From NCBI RefSeq assembly GCF_008124605.1, contig NZ_VRYN01000001.1, positions 732,772-796,771 of the forward strand: 64,000 bases of DNA, read 5' to 3'. Shown here piece after piece: positions 38,690-48,696 of the stretch. The notes beneath the pieces were generated by a model. The model saw only the letters and a program-made list of their open reading frames with translations. It was not told the DNA's origin and ran no database searches. Made by a program: the position numbers and the translations under genes. This DNA is from Halobacterium salinarum DSM 3754 (GTDB lineage: Archaea > Halobacteriota > Halobacteria > Halobacteriales > Halobacteriaceae). Numbering within the stretch: position 1 is the first letter of the stretch; every line of letters starts with the position of its first letter.

Positions 38690-40483
38690 TCACTCGGTGT
38701 TCCAGACGTCCGCGACCGGCGATCCCTCGCTGTCCCGGTCGTCGCGGCTCGCCGCCCGATCGGGCTGTGTCTCGCCGGTCGACCCGCGGCCACCGGTGTC
38801 CGTTGAACGGGTGGCGGCCTCGACCTGCTCGACGCCGGCAGTCGTCTCCCCCAGCGCGGCCGCCGGGTCCGGCTCGGCGAGGTCGGGCGTCGTCATCGCG
38901 TCCACCTGCGCCGCGAACCACGGCGGCATGTCCCCACGGGCGCGCTCGAAGACGTCCAGAACGCTCGAATCCGCGATGTAGGTCGCGCCGTAGTCGTCGG
39001 GCGCACGCACCACCCGGCCGCAGGCCTGAATGATCGTCTGCAGCGCCGTCCGGTAGTACCACGCCCACTGGCCGTCCGCGAGACGGGCGGCCACCCGGGA
39101 GTCGTTCGTGTTCAGAAACGGCGCCTTGCACAGCACCTGCCAGCGCCCCAGGTCGTGGGCCAGATCCAGGGCTTCCTCCATTTTCACGGCGACGAACACC
39201 TCGGGGTCGTCGCTTGCCTTCCAGCGCTCCAGTTCGGCATCCCGGGTGTCGGCGTCGTGGGTGCGCACACGGTCGCCGACACCGGCGTCCGCGAGACGCG
39301 CCGCCAGGTTCTCCGCGATGTCGTAGCTGTGGGCGTGAACGATGCCCTTCTCGTCGGGATGGGTCGCCATCACGCGGACGACGGTGTCCGCCAGCTTCGG
39401 CAGCGTCTGCGCGCGGTTCTCGTAGGTCATCTTCCCCTGGGTCACGTCGTACAGCGGCCGGTTCGCCACGGGGAACGTGTGCTCGACGTCGACCAGCGCG
39501 ACGGTCGACGGATCGAGACCGACGCTCCGACAGAACGCCGCCTTGTTCAGGATCGTCGCCGACAGCAACGCGTGCTTGTTCGCGCGGTCCCAGACCGTGT
39601 GCGACAGATACCGCTCGGGGTCCATGGGTTTGATCGTGACCCCCTCCTCGTCGGCGTCGACCACCCACGTCGTCGCCGATTCGGGGTCCCGGTAGTCCTC
39701 GATGAACCAGTCCAACTCGGCGATGAGCTCCTGCAAGCGGTCCCGGCGCGCCACCGCCTCCGTGGTGAGCTCGTCCTGCCCGAGCAGCTCGTCTTTCACG
39801 CCCTCACAGACCCCCTGGAGGTGGTCGGCGAAATCAGCCGTCCGCTCGGGGTCGCCGTCGAGGCCGCTCGGAACCCGGACGTCCTGCCAGACGGGCACCC
39901 GCTGCTCGTCGAGGTCGATAGTCGCGTACATCTCCGCCCACTCGGCGAGCCCATGGGCTTCGTCGATGACACACACGTCGCGCTTCCGGAACACCTCCGA
40001 CCCGGCGGTGCGCATGAAGTACGCCAGCGTCATCGCGGCGAACGCCCGCGAGGACGCGATGGCGCGGTCCGCGAAGTACGGACACCGGTGTTTCACCGCG
40101 CAGTCGTAGCCGCGCTCGCGGGCGCACGGCGCGCGGTCCACGGGCGTCGCCTCCTCGCCGGGGAGGATGCACGTGTAGTTCGACTTCCCCCGGATGAGCT
40201 TGAACTCCTCCAGCAGGTCGTCGGCGGCCACGTCGTCGAGCTGGCTCACCTGCGGCGTGGTGTAGTAGGCCCCCACGGCGTCGCTGGGGTCGGCGTCGGC
40301 GGCCCGCCGCGCACACCCCATGATGGCCCGCGCGAGCAGGCTCTTGCCGCTGCCAGTGGGTGCCCGCACCAACACCACGTCGTTGCCGGCGTCGAACGCC
40401 GCCTGGATGTCCGCCAGCGCCTGCCGCTGGGCGCCCCGGAACTCCGGCGCGGGGAACTCCTCGACGACGCGACCCGGTTGCAC
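38690..40483 (-). CDS. Rad3/DinG-type DNA helicase with Cys cluster
   Basis: A 597-residue SF2 helicase: Walker A VRAPTGSGKSLLARA near residue 45, DEAH box VCVIDEAHGLAEWAE near 175, motif VI QACGRVVRAPDDYG near 490. Four cysteines between motifs I and II (YTC, APC, YDC, HRC, residues about 108-135) fit an XPD/DinG-type 4Fe-4S cluster. The C-terminal 80 residues are acidic and Thr/Ser rich, probably disordered. It is distinct from the longer XPD-like protein at 16558-18789 and probably acts in repair or in unwinding special structures. Confidence 0.85.
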   Translation of the reverse strand: MQPGRVVEEFPAPEFRGAQRQALADIQAAFDAGNDVVLVRAPTGSGKSLLARAIMGCARRAADADPSDAVGAYYTTPQVSQLDDVAADDLLEEFKLIRGKSNYTCILPGEEATPVDRAPCARERGYDCAVKHRCPYFADRAIASSRAFAAMTLAYFMRTAGSEVFRKRDVCVIDEAHGLAEWAEMYATIDLDEQRVPVWQDVRVPSGLDGDPERTADFADHLQGVCEGVKDELLGQDELTTEAVARRDRLQELIAELDWFIEDYRDPESATTWVVDADEEGVTIKPMDPERYLSHTVWDRANKHALLSATILNKAAFCRSVGLDPSTVALVDVEHTFPVANRPLYDVTQGKMTYENRAQTLPKLADTVVRVMATHPDEKGIVHAHSYDIAENLAARLADAGVGDRVRTHDADTRDAELERWKASDDPEVFVAVKMEEALDLAHDLGRWQVLCKAPFLNTNDSRVAARLADGQWAWYYRTALQTIIQACGRVVRAPDDYGATYIADSSVLDVFERARGDMPPWFAAQVDAMTTPDLAEPDPAAALGETTAGVEQVEAATRSTDTGGRGSTGETQPDRAASRDDRDSEGSPVADVWNTE

Positions 40484-40514
40484 GCACGACGCGAGGGCTG
40501 CCGCGCGGAAAACC

Positions 40515-40715
40515 TCATCCCTTCAGCGCCTCCACGTCGGCGGCCGTCGGCGCGTCGGGCAGCGCCTCGATACAGTCGAAACACAGGAAGTGCTCCGTGC
40601 CGTCGTCGAACTCCAGCGTCATCCCGCCCGTGCGGACCGGCTCGCTCGCCCAGATGTTCGCGATGCCGCCGGCCAGCCGCACGTCGTCGCCGCAGGCGTC
40701 ACAGGCCTCGCTCAT
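40515..40715 (-). CDS. Small zinc-finger protein
   Basis: A 66-residue protein with CDACGDD at the N-terminus and FLCFDCIEAL in the second half, giving a CxxC...CxxC zinc site around a segment GGMTLEFDDGTEHF. It matches a common haloarchaeal family of unknown role as far as I recall. It lies 31 bp upstream of the helicase gene on the same strand and may be cotranscribed. Confidence 0.65.
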   Translation of the reverse strand: MSEACDACGDDVRLAGGIANIWASEPVRTGGMTLEFDDGTEHFLCFDCIEALPDAPTAADVEALKG

Positions 40716-40757
40716 ACGCTGCCTTCGCGTGCCGGAGGGATACCAGGTTCGCCGCCG

Positions 40758-41876
40758 CTACCGCTGTGCGCCCACCGCCATCCGGAGCGCGACCGCAGCG
40801 ATGGCGGCACCGCAGTCCGCGGTCCCCACCAGCCCGTCAAGCGCCCGAACTGCCACAGCCGCCGTGCTCGGCGTTCGCATCGCGGCCGCGTCGTCGTCGA
40901 GCGCCGCGCGCTCCACGCAGTCGGCGACCCGGCGGACGCGCGCACACTGCCGGCGCGCGTCGTGCGCGCTCGGCACCCGGCTCGACCCGCCGACCGCCTC
41001 CACGAGCGCGTCCGTCGCGGCGTCCACGCTCGCACACGCGTCCTCGCTCACCCCACGAAGCACCCGCGCAACGTCGTCGTCCAGGCTCCCGGCGGCGCGC
41101 TCCCCGACCGCCGCAACGTCGCCCGCACGAGCAGTGGCGCGCTCCAGCGCCCGCGCCGCCGCAACGCAGCCGGCCACCTGGGGCCGTGACACCGCAAGCG
41201 CGTCCAGCGTCGACCGCTGTGCCAGCCCGCGGTTCCCGTACCGCTCGATCAGCCGCACGGTGCGATCGGCCGTATGGCACCGGTCTTCCACGCGCTCGAT
41301 CACGCCGCCGCCGGACTCGGTGACGGCGTCGATCGCGGCCTCGTGGGCCGCCAACGCGTTGAACCGCAGCCGCATGAGCGACCGCCGGATGGAGACGTCA
41401 GCCGCGTCAAACAGCCCCCGGACAGCCACGTGGTCGGCCGACGACGCAGCCACGTCAACCCCGGGGAGGGTGCGCGCCCGGTCGATCACTGCGTCCCGCT
41501 GGGCGGCTGTCGGGCCAGCAGTGCCACTCCCGTCGCCGTCACCACGGGCCGACTGCGGTGCCGACACCGCCACCTCCGCCGCCGGCGGCGGCGACGCCGC
41601 CACCCCACTCACGTCGATCTCCTCGAACCCGGCGACGTACGCGGCGTCCAACGCGTCCGCCGCCGCCCGTGGCGGAGCGTCCGACGGCACCGGCACACGG
41701 GTCGACGCCAGCGGGCTGTCGGCCGCCTCACCCCACCGCACGACGAGCGACCCGTCGCTGTGTGGGTAGAGATACGCCGTGTCGCCCGCGCTCACGCCGT
41801 GCTCGGTGGCCCACCACCCCGGCAGCGACACCGTGTACGTGCCGCCGCCGACCTGCTGGATCTTGCGCGTTTCCAC
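40758..41876 (-). CDS. phoU: PhoU-like phosphate uptake regulator with AbrB domain
   Basis: A 372-residue protein. Residues 1-48 form an AbrB/SpoVT-type swapped-hairpin DNA-binding domain (TRKIQQVGGGTYTVSLPGWW), and the remainder is Ala-rich and helical, fitting two PhoU-like three-helix bundles (about 150-245 and 260-370). Last gene of the pst operon. Such proteins are thought to restrain Pst transport and, through the AbrB part, perhaps to regulate pst transcription. The PhoU part is divergent, so the assignment rests on the AbrB domain and the context. Confidence 0.78.
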   Translation of the reverse strand: METRKIQQVGGGTYTVSLPGWWATEHGVSAGDTAYLYPHSDGSLVVRWGEAADSPLASTRVPVPSDAPPRAAADALDAAYVAGFEEIDVSGVAASPPPAAEVAVSAPQSARGDGDGSGTAGPTAAQRDAVIDRARTLPGVDVAASSADHVAVRGLFDAADVSIRRSLMRLRFNALAAHEAAIDAVTESGGGVIERVEDRCHTADRTVRLIERYGNRGLAQRSTLDALAVSRPQVAGCVAAARALERATARAGDVAAVGERAAGSLDDDVARVLRGVSEDACASVDAATDALVEAVGGSSRVPSAHDARRQCARVRRVADCVERAALDDDAAAMRTPSTAAVAVRALDGLVGTADCGAAIAAVALRMAVGAQR

Positions 41877-41961
41877 GCGCTACACCCCCGACCGGACGCC
41901 GCGAGCGGTCGCCCTGTGGCCGCCCGGCTGCGGCCGCCAACTGAACCGATCCATCCGTCGG

Positions 41962-43002
41962 CTACCCGAACTTCCCGGCGACGTAATCCTCGACGCGCTG
42001 GCTCTGGGGGTTCTGGAAGATCGCGTCGGTTGCGTCGTACTCCGCGAGCCGCCCGCCGGTGAGAAACACCGCCGTCTGGTCGCTGATGCGGGCGGCCTGC
42101 TGCATGTTGTGCGTGACCACCACGACGGTGTACTCCTCGGCGAGCTCCTCGATGAGGTCCTCGATCTTCGCCGTCGCCACCGGATCCAGGGCCGACGCCG
42201 GCTCGTCCATCAGGATCACGTCCGGATCGACGGCCAGACACCGCGCGATACAGAGGCGCTGCTGTTGGCCCCCGGACAGCCCCAACGCGTTGTCGCCCAG
42301 GCGGTCGCTGACCTCGTCCCACAGCGCCGCGCGCCGCAGCGCCCGCTCGACGAGGTCGCGCTCCGCGTCCCGGTCGTCGCGCCCGAGCAGCCGCGCAAGC
42401 AGCCCCGTTTCGAGGTCACCATGCTTCCGGGGCCCGTAGGAGATGTTGTCCCTGATCGACTTCGGGAACGGGTTGGGCTCCTGGAACACCATCCCCACCT
42501 GCCGGCGCAGCTCCACGAGGTTCACGCCGTCACCGTAGACGTCCCTGTCGTCGAGAGCCACCCTCCCTTCGACGCGCGCCCCCCTGATCCGGTCGTTCAT
42601 GCGGTTCAAACACCGCAGGAACGTCGACTTCCCGCAGCCCGACGGCCCGATGAGCGCGGTCACGCTCTCGGCGGGGATGTCCAGGGAGACCGACTCCAAC
42701 GCCCGCTCCTCGCCGTAGTACGTATCCAGGTCGGACACGCTGACCTTCGCGTCCCCGTCGAACTCGTAGTCGGTCCACGCGTCCTGCAACTGTTCGTCGC
42801 TCTCGCCGACCGTTCTGGCGACCGCCGGTTCGTCGCCGTCGACCCCACCGGGCCCGCCAGGCGGGCCCGCGATACCGCCCGTCTTCGACGAGACGGCGGC
42901 CGCGGCTGCGTCTGTGCTGCCCGCCGCCGCCGCCGCGGTGGCGTCGTCGGCTCCCGAACGGTCGTCGCTGCGTCGTGGCTCCGATTGTGGTGTGTCACTC
43001 AT
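41962..43002 (-). CDS. pstB: Phosphate ABC transporter, ATP-binding protein PstB
   Basis: A 346-residue ABC ATPase. After an acidic, Ala/Gly-rich extension of about 90 residues, not part of the usual 250-residue PstB, come Walker [18 protein letters not shown] near residue 130, the signature [16 protein letters not shown] near 245, and Walker [26 protein letters not shown] is typical for PstB. Its start overlaps the stop of pstA by 8 bp. Confidence 0.94.
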   Translation of the reverse strand: MSDTPQSEPRRSDDRSGADDATAAAAAGSTDAAAAAVSSKTGGIAGPPGGPGGVDGDEPAVARTVGESDEQLQDAWTDYEFDGDAKVSVSDLDTYYGEERALESVSLDIPAESVTALIGPSGCGKSTFLRCLNRMNDRIRGARVEGRVALDDRDVYGDGVNLVELRRQVGMVFQEPNPFPKSIRDNISYGPRKHGDLETGLLARLLGRDDRDAERDLVERALRRAALWDEVSDRLGDNALGLSGGQQQRLCIARCLAVDPDVILMDEPASALDPVATAKIEDLIEELAEEYTVVVVTHNMQQAARISDQTAVFLTGGRLAEYDATDAIFQNPQSQRVEDYVAGKFG

Positions 43003-44599
43003 GATGTAGCTTCCTCCTGAAGTACCGACGGCTGGCGATGCCGACCGCGTACAACCCGATCACTACCGCCAGCAAGACCAGTGCAGTCCCCCAGCCGAAC
43101 GCCGCCGTGGTGAACTCGTCTTTGGGGAACACGCCCGCGGTGATCGTCGTGTACAGCTGGTAGGGGAGCGCGCTGGCGGGCGCCAACAGCGCGTCGTTGG
43201 TCACGAACGGCGGCTGGGCCATCAGCGAGAAGCTGCCCAGCACGTCCGGCGTGTTCGACGGGTACGGTGCCCCACCGAACACCAACAACAGCGGCGCGGT
43301 CTCGCCCGCGATGCGCCCCACCCCGAGGATCACGCCCGTGATCGTGCCCGGCATCGCAGCCGGCACGACGACGCTCCGGATCGTCTGCCATTTCGTCACG
43401 CCCAGCGCGGCGCTGGCGTCGCGGTGCGCGTCGGGCACCGCCAGCAACGCCTCCCGACAGGTCAGCAACACCAGCGGCAACAGCATACACCCCAACACCA
43501 ACTGGCCGACCAGGATCGAGTTCCCGCCGCTGAGCCGCGGCACCAGGAACGCCAACCCGAACAGGCCGAACACGATGCTGGGCGTGCTCCACAACCCGTT
43601 CGTGGCGACCTCGACGAGTTGCGTGAACCGACCGCGCTCGGCGTACTCGGTGAGGAACACCGCCGCCCCGATGCCCAACGGCACCGCGGCCACGACCGCA
43701 CCGAACACCAGCCAGAGGGTGCCCACGAGCGCCGGGAACACCCCCGGAATGGTGACGTAGAGGCCGCCGGTCTGGTTGGTCACGAACGGCAGCGTCGGCC
43801 ACGGCACGGCGGCGTCGACGAACGGCAGCCCGAGCGTGCCACCGGTCAGGCTCGCGCCCGTCAGCACGGGCGTTATCCCCTTCAACACGACGAACCCGAC
43901 GAGCAACACCAACACGGAAAGCGTCCCGACGACCACCGCACCGACCAGCGCGTACGCCCCCGCTTGCCGCCCCTCAGCGCCGAAGCCAGCGTGTGCGCTC
44001 GCGCCGCTCCACGCCGCCAGCAACGCACCGCCGACAGCCACCACCGGCACGATCTCCGTGCCCGGGAACACCGCCGACGACCACGCCGGTGCCCACGTCC
44101 AGCCACCACCGCCGCCGCTGGCCGCGATCGCACCGCCCCACCCCACGATCACGGCCGCGGCCGGCAGCGTCGCACCGGCGTCCTCGCGGGGCAACACGGT
44201 CGCCAGCGCCCCCGCCACGCCACCCACCACGGCGACGGGCAGCCACGCGTCCCCACCGCCGACGGCGACCGTCGTGGCGACCCCACCGCTGACCGCCCAC
44301 AGCATGCCGACGACACAGCCGGCGGCCAGACTGGTCGCACGGGAGGGCGTGGTTTCGATGTATCCGAGCCGCGACCCGGCGCCCAACACCGCGATCCCGC
44401 AGCCAGCGACGGCCAGCCCGCCGCCCAACAGCGTGGCGACCGGGATCCCGACCACAGCCCCGCCGGGCGCAACCCACTGCATGAGACACGCCACGGCCAG
44501 GACGACGGTCGCAGCCGTCACCCCGAGCACGGTGCGCGAGGTGACCGCACCCACCACCGACTCCCCGGTGGCCAGTGTGGTCTTCGTCGCGGTCCCCAT
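42995..44599 (-). CDS. pstA: Phosphate ABC transporter permease PstA with long N-terminal membrane extension
   Basis: A 534-residue membrane protein. Residues about 270-525 are the PstA permease domain with the EAA loop around [20 protein letters not shown] near 440. Residues 1-215 carry about six extra hydrophobic segments with Gly/Ala-rich stretches, absent from the usual PstA of about 290 residues. No start codon near 220 shows a promoter or ribosome site, and the composition is uniform, so a fusion is more likely than a mis-called start. It overlaps pstC by one base. Confidence 0.9.
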   Translation of the reverse strand: MGTATKTTLATGESVVGAVTSRTVLGVTAATVVLAVACLMQWVAPGGAVVGIPVATLLGGGLAVAGCGIAVLGAGSRLGYIETTPSRATSLAAGCVVGMLWAVSGGVATTVAVGGGDAWLPVAVVGGVAGALATVLPREDAGATLPAAAVIVGWGGAIAASGGGGGWTWAPAWSSAVFPGTEIVPVVAVGGALLAAWSGASAHAGFGAEGRQAGAYALVGAVVVGTLSVLVLLVGFVVLKGITPVLTGASLTGGTLGLPFVDAAVPWPTLPFVTNQTGGLYVTIPGVFPALVGTLWLVFGAVVAAVPLGIGAAVFLTEYAERGRFTQLVEVATNGLWSTPSIVFGLFGLAFLVPRLSGGNSILVGQLVLGCMLLPLVLLTCREALLAVPDAHRDASAALGVTKWQTIRSVVVPAAMPGTITGVILGVGRIAGETAPLLLVFGGAPYPSNTPDVLGSFSLMAQPPFVTNDALLAPASALPYQLYTTITAGVFPKDEFTTAAFGWGTALVLLAVVIGLYAVGIASRRYFRRKLHHE

Positions 44600-45714
44600 C
44601 AGGTCTCACCCCCGAGCTTGCGGTGCATCCGCCACTCGACGTACTGTGACCCGACGCTCAACGCCATCACGGTCACGAACAACACGACGCCACCGGCGAA
44701 CAGCGCACTCATGTGGACGCCGCTGGCGTTCCCGCCCTCGAAGGCGATGACCGTCGTCAGCGTCTCCCCGTACTGTGAGAACACGTCGAACACCGGCGAC
44801 GGGAACCCCTTCGTGTGCGTGAGCATCACCGTCGCCGCCATCGTCTCCCCCATGGCACGTCCGACACCCAACAGCACGCCCGCGGACACCCCCGACAACC
44901 CCGCCGGCAGTGTCACGCTCTTGGTCGTCTGCCACGGCGTCGACCCCATCGCCAGCGCCCCGCTTTTGACCGACTCCGGGACCGCAGCCAGCGCGTCCTC
45001 GGAGATGGTGACGACCGTCGGCAACGCCATCACGCCGATCATCGCGCCCGCGGCGAGATACGACCCGATCGTCGGCGTGCGGAACTCCGCGTAGAAATAC
45101 TGGTTCAACACCGTCAACCCGATGAACCCGTACGTGATCGACGGGATCCCCGCCATCAACTCGATCCCGGGCTTCACCACGTCACGCACCCGCGGGGGCG
45201 CGATCTCGCTGATGAACACTGCGCCCGCGATCCCGACGGGCGTCGCGATCACCGTCGCGATGCACGTCGTGATCGCGGTCCCGACGAGCATCGGCGCAAG
45301 CGAGTACACGCCGCCGTCGCGGGCCGCCCACAGCGGGTCCGCGGTGCGCCCCAGCAACCCAACGCCCATGTGCTCGACGGCCGGCACCGACCGCACGAGC
45401 AAGAACGCAACGATCAACGCCAACACGCCGACGGTTCCGACCGTCATCAGAAACGTCACCGCCTTGCCGGTGGCGGCCTGCTCGCGTCGCCACCCCACGA
45501 CTGTCGTCGCCAGGAACACGCCCGCCGGGAAGACGGTCCACTGCGATCCCACCAGGAACGCCACGAACGCCGCCCCTAGCGACCCGCAGATCACGGCCTG
45601 CACGGCAACGGCCGTGTCACCGGTCCGGGAGCGGTACTCGCGCGCCGACCGCGCCACACCCACAACCGGATCCGTGACGCGGGCCGCCACGGTCCGCTTG
45701 ACGCGCCGCATCAT
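44599..45714 (-). CDS. pstC: Phosphate ABC transporter permease PstC
   Basis: A 371-residue membrane permease, partner of PstA. The permease domain with EAA loop ESVKSGALAMGSTPWQTTKS near residue 240 is clear. A basic N-terminal tail precedes the first helix (RVKRTVAARVTDPVVG), and there are two extra helices before the ABC-2 core, longer than the usual PstC N-terminus. It starts 43 bp behind pstS. Confidence 0.93.
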   Translation of the reverse strand: MMRRVKRTVAARVTDPVVGVARSAREYRSRTGDTAVAVQAVICGSLGAAFVAFLVGSQWTVFPAGVFLATTVVGWRREQAATGKAVTFLMTVGTVGVLALIVAFLLVRSVPAVEHMGVGLLGRTADPLWAARDGGVYSLAPMLVGTAITTCIATVIATPVGIAGAVFISEIAPPRVRDVVKPGIELMAGIPSITYGFIGLTVLNQYFYAEFRTPTIGSYLAAGAMIGVMALPTVVTISEDALAAVPESVKSGALAMGSTPWQTTKSVTLPAGLSGVSAGVLLGVGRAMGETMAATVMLTHTKGFPSPVFDVFSQYGETLTTVIAFEGGNASGVHMSALFAGGVVLFVTVMALSVGSQYVEWRMHRKLGGET

Positions 45715-45757
45715 GGCTGGCGCCTCCGAGCCGCCGTGCCGTGCCGGCCGCTCCGGT

Positions 45758-46897
45758 TCACGTCTGGTAGTTCGACGCCGCGACCTTCTCGCGCTCCGTC
45801 GACAGCCGGGACTCGGGCAACGCGAAGTAGTCGTTGCTCGTCACGAACTTCTCCTGGCCGAACTCGCTCAACAGGAAGTTGATGAACGCGGCCTCCTTCC
45901 GCGAGGTGTCCTGCCACGTGTACGCGTGGAGGTCACGCGACAACGGGTACTCCTCGGCGCCCAGGTTCTCCCCGTAGGCGTACGTCGTCCCGTCGATCTC
46001 CAGGTCAAGCGGCGGGGTGTCGCCGTCCGGCTGCACGAACGCCAACGCGATGTACGCGATGGCGTTGTCCGCCTGCCCGATGGCCTGCTGGAGTTGCTGG
46101 TTCTGGCCGTAGCGCTGGTCGGGACTGATCGCCGCCTCGGGATCGCCGAACACGTTCGCCCGGAACGACGTGTCCGTGCCCGACCCCTCTGCGCGCCCCA
46201 GCGCCAGGATGTCGCGGTCCGGGCCGCCCAGCTCCGACCAGTTCGTGATCTCCTGGCGGTAGATCCCGCGCAACTCCTCGATGGTGATGGTTTCGACGCC
46301 GCCGTCAACGACCTCACGGCTGGCAACGATCGGCTGCCCGTCGACGCCCACGACGTGGTCGACGAACCCATCCAGGGTGTCGCTGTCCGCGTCCGGCAGC
46401 TCGTCGGCGGCGGACGCCGACGCGTCACCGATATCGACGCGGTCCTCCATGACGCCCTCGATGCCGGTGCCGGAGTGGCTCAACGCGATGCTCACCCGGA
46501 ACGGCGGGCTCGACCGTTCCCCACCGGCCTCGTAGCCGTACTCCGACGCGAAATAATCAGCGAGCCGCATCTCCGTGTCGTACTCGCTGGCCCACTCCTC
46601 GGGCCAGTAATCCTCGTCGCCGGCCTCGGGGTTCGAGTTCCAGTAGCTCGATCCCTCGTTGGTGATCGGGAACACCGTCGAGGAGCCGTCACCGGTCAAC
46701 ACGCTGGTGTCGAGCTGGCTGGACTGGCTTGCCGTCTCGTCGCCGTCCTGGCTGGCCGCCTCCGTGCCGTCGCCCCCGCTGCCGTCGGTGCTGTTGGCGC
46801 AGCCGGCAAGCGCCGCGACACCCGCAGTACCGGTTGCGGCCACGAACGCTCGCCGAGACACTGGTCCGCTGGCCCCGTCGTCTGGGTCTGAGTGCAT
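45758..46897 (-). CDS. pstS: Phosphate ABC transporter, substrate-binding lipoprotein PstS
   Basis: A 379-residue exported binding protein. The N-terminus has a twin-arginine signal SRRAFVAATGTAGVAALAGC with a lipobox cysteine at about residue 34, so it is exported folded by Tat and anchored by lipid, as is usual in haloarchaea. The rest is a Thr/Ser/Gly/Asp-rich linker and a PBP-like phosphate-binding domain (GDGSSTVFPITNEGS, ALSHSGTGIE, LALGRAEGSGTDTSFR). ATG 46897 is preferred over one five codons upstream, because the TATA box suits it with a short leader. Confidence 0.94.
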   Translation of the reverse strand: MHSDPDDGASGPVSRRAFVAATGTAGVAALAGCANSTDGSGGDGTEAASQDGDETASQSSQLDTSVLTGDGSSTVFPITNEGSSYWNSNPEAGDEDYWPEEWASEYDTEMRLADYFASEYGYEAGGERSSPPFRVSIALSHSGTGIEGVMEDRVDIGDASASAADELPDADSDTLDGFVDHVVGVDGQPIVASREVVDGGVETITIEELRGIYRQEITNWSELGGPDRDILALGRAEGSGTDTSFRANVFGDPEAAISPDQRYGQNQQLQQAIGQADNAIAYIALAFVQPDGDTPPLDLEIDGTTYAYGENLGAEEYPLSRDLHAYTWQDTSRKEAAFINFLLSEFGQEKFVTSNDYFALPESRLSTEREKVAASNYQT

Positions 46898-46929
46898 CGC
46901 TTGGAATGCCACCCGGAACCAGTAAACCC

Positions 46930-46943
46930 GTTTATAATATGGC
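46930..46943 (-). promoter_or_regulatory. TATA box of the pst operon
   Basis: Read on the minus strand, CATATTATAAACGG lies 33-46 bp before the pstS ATG, giving a short leader of about 10-15 nt. A second TATA-like TATATA at about 46983-46989 and a perfect 7-bp inverted repeat (ACTGGTG, 46991-46997; CACCAGT, 47002-47008) lie further upstream and could provide a second start or operator for the phosphate response. Confidence 0.6.
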
Positions 46944-47051
46944 TACGTGGTGGCTGCCATCCCTCCATAGGACTGTGTGTGCTATATATCACTGGTGAGA
47001 CCACCAGTCAGCCGGCTGAACACTTAACCAGGTGACGCCCCAATCGAACCT

Positions 47052-47954
47052 ATGGGAGTTCTTGTCACGGGAGCGACCGGGTTCATCGGCGGCCGCCTCA
47101 CCCCGGCGCTGGCCGGTGCCGGCTACGACATCCGGGCGCTCGTCCGCGACGCCGACGGCTACGACCCCGACACCAGCGTCGACGTGGCCGAGGGCGACCT
47201 GCTCGACCCCGCGTCGCTGGCGGGCGTCTTCGACGGCATCGACACCGCCTACTATCTCGTGCATTCGATGCGCGCCGGCGACGACTTCGCGGAGCGCGAC
47301 CGCCGCGCCGCCCGCAACTTCGCCGCCGCCGCCGACGCCGCGGGGGTCGACCGCGTGATCTACCTCGGCGGCCTCGGCGAGGAGGGCACCGACCTCTCGG
47401 ATCACCTCGAATCACGCCGCGAAGTCGAAGCCGTGCTCGCCGGTGCGGCCTTCGACCTCACGACGCTTCGCGCAGCCGTCGTCGTGGGCGCGGGCAGCGC
47501 CAGCTTCGAGTTGGTGTTCCAGCTCGTCGACCGCCTCCCCGTGATGATCACGCCCAAGTGGGTGCAGACGCCCTGCCAGCCCATCGCCGTCGCGGACGTG
47601 ATCGCGTACCTGCGTGGCGTGCTCGAAACGCCGGCGACCGCCGGCAACACGTACGAGATCGGCGGCCCCGACGTGCTCTCGTACAAGTCGATGCTCGAAC
47701 GAACCGCCACACTTGCGGGGCAGCGCCTCTTGCTCGTTCCCGTGCCAGTGTTGACGCCGACGCTCTCGACGTACTGGGTTGACCTCGTGACCGACGTGCC
47801 CCGGAGCGTCGCCCATCCCCTGATCCACGGCCTCAAACATCCGGTCGTGGTCACCGACGACCGCATCCAGGACCTCGTCGACGTGTCGCTGACGCCGTTC
47901 GACGACGCCGCCGCGAACGCGCTGCGCGAGCGCGGGGTGGCCGCCGATGAGTGA
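47052..47954 (+). CDS. NAD(P)-binding epimerase/NmrA-like protein
   Basis: A 300-residue Rossmann protein: VTGATGFIGGRLTPAL at the start binds NAD(P). It lacks a clear YxxxK catalytic pair, so it is of the atypical SDR type (NmrA or complex I NDUFA9-like). It may act as a redox or assembly protein at the membrane; no reaction can be assigned. A TATA-like CACTTAACC lies about 27 bp upstream. Its stop overlaps the next gene by 8 bp. Confidence 0.8.
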   Translation: MGVLVTGATGFIGGRLTPALAGAGYDIRALVRDADGYDPDTSVDVAEGDLLDPASLAGVFDGIDTAYYLVHSMRAGDDFAERDRRAARNFAAAADAAGVDRVIYLGGLGEEGTDLSDHLESRREVEAVLAGAAFDLTTLRAAVVVGAGSASFELVFQLVDRLPVMITPKWVQTPCQPIAVADVIAYLRGVLETPATAGNTYEIGGPDVLSYKSMLERTATLAGQRLLLVPVPVLTPTLSTYWVDLVTDVPRSVAHPLIHGLKHPVVVTDDRIQDLVDVSLTPFDDAAANALRERGVAADE

Positions 47955-48696
47955 CTCCCGCGACCCCCCGCCCAGCGACTACCAGGAACCCACATCCACC
48001 GCCCACGCCGCCGGCGGCGTCTACGGCGAAACCTGGGTGTACGAGAGCATCGTCGGTGCCATCCCCGGGATCGACATCTCAGACCGGCTGGCGGTCCTCA
48101 TCCAGTTCGTGCTGTTCGAAGTCGGCGTCCTCGTGACCGCCGCCGTCTACGACCTCCCCGGCGCGATCCTCCCCGGCACGGCCGCCGTGCTGGTGGCGGC
48201 CGCCGGCAGCGCGTTCATGCTCGACATCGGTGCCCGCGCCCGCGGCCCGGGTGTCCCCGCCAGATACCGCCAACTGCTGTTCGCGTCCAGCATCGAAGTC
48301 GTCCTCGGCGTGGTGTCGTACGTGCTCCTCATGACGTACCTGTTCGTCTGGGACCCCCGCGACGGCGCGACGCTGGTCGCCGGCCTGCTCGGCGAGCAAC
48401 CCCCAGTGATCCCGTCGGCACTCGCGTTGCTCGTGCTTTGGGACGTGTGTTACCGCATCGGGACCGGCTGGTGGGCGGCCGTCGTCGCGCTGTGGCGGTC
48501 GCTCACCCAATCCCTCCAGCCCGCCACCGCCTCCCGCATGGCCGGTGTGGACAAACGCACGCTCGGGTTCGGAACCGCCCAAGCGGTCCTGCTCCCGTTC
48601 GTCTGGGGGCATCCGCTGCTGGTCTTCGCCGTCGCCGGTCACGTCGTTGCGGTCATCGTCGTGACCACCGTCTCGCTGTCCGTCCTCAGGAACTAG
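47947..48696 (+). CDS. Membrane protein with about six helices, unknown function
   Basis: A 249-residue protein. After a hydrophilic head of about 50 residues come about six hydrophobic segments (LIQFVLFEVGVLVTAAVYDL, ILPGTAAVLVAAAGSAFML, SSIEVVLGVVSYVLLMTYLF and others). No motif is recognised. It is coupled by overlap to the epimerase-like gene and probably works with it at the membrane. Confidence 0.65.
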   Translation: MSDSRDPPPSDYQEPTSTAHAAGGVYGETWVYESIVGAIPGIDISDRLAVLIQFVLFEVGVLVTAAVYDLPGAILPGTAAVLVAAAGSAFMLDIGARARGPGVPARYRQLLFASSIEVVLGVVSYVLLMTYLFVWDPRDGATLVAGLLGEQPPVIPSALALLVLWDVCYRIGTGWWAAVVALWRSLTQSLQPATASRMAGVDKRTLGFGTAQAVLLPFVWGHPLLVFAVAGHVVAVIVVTTVSLSVLRN

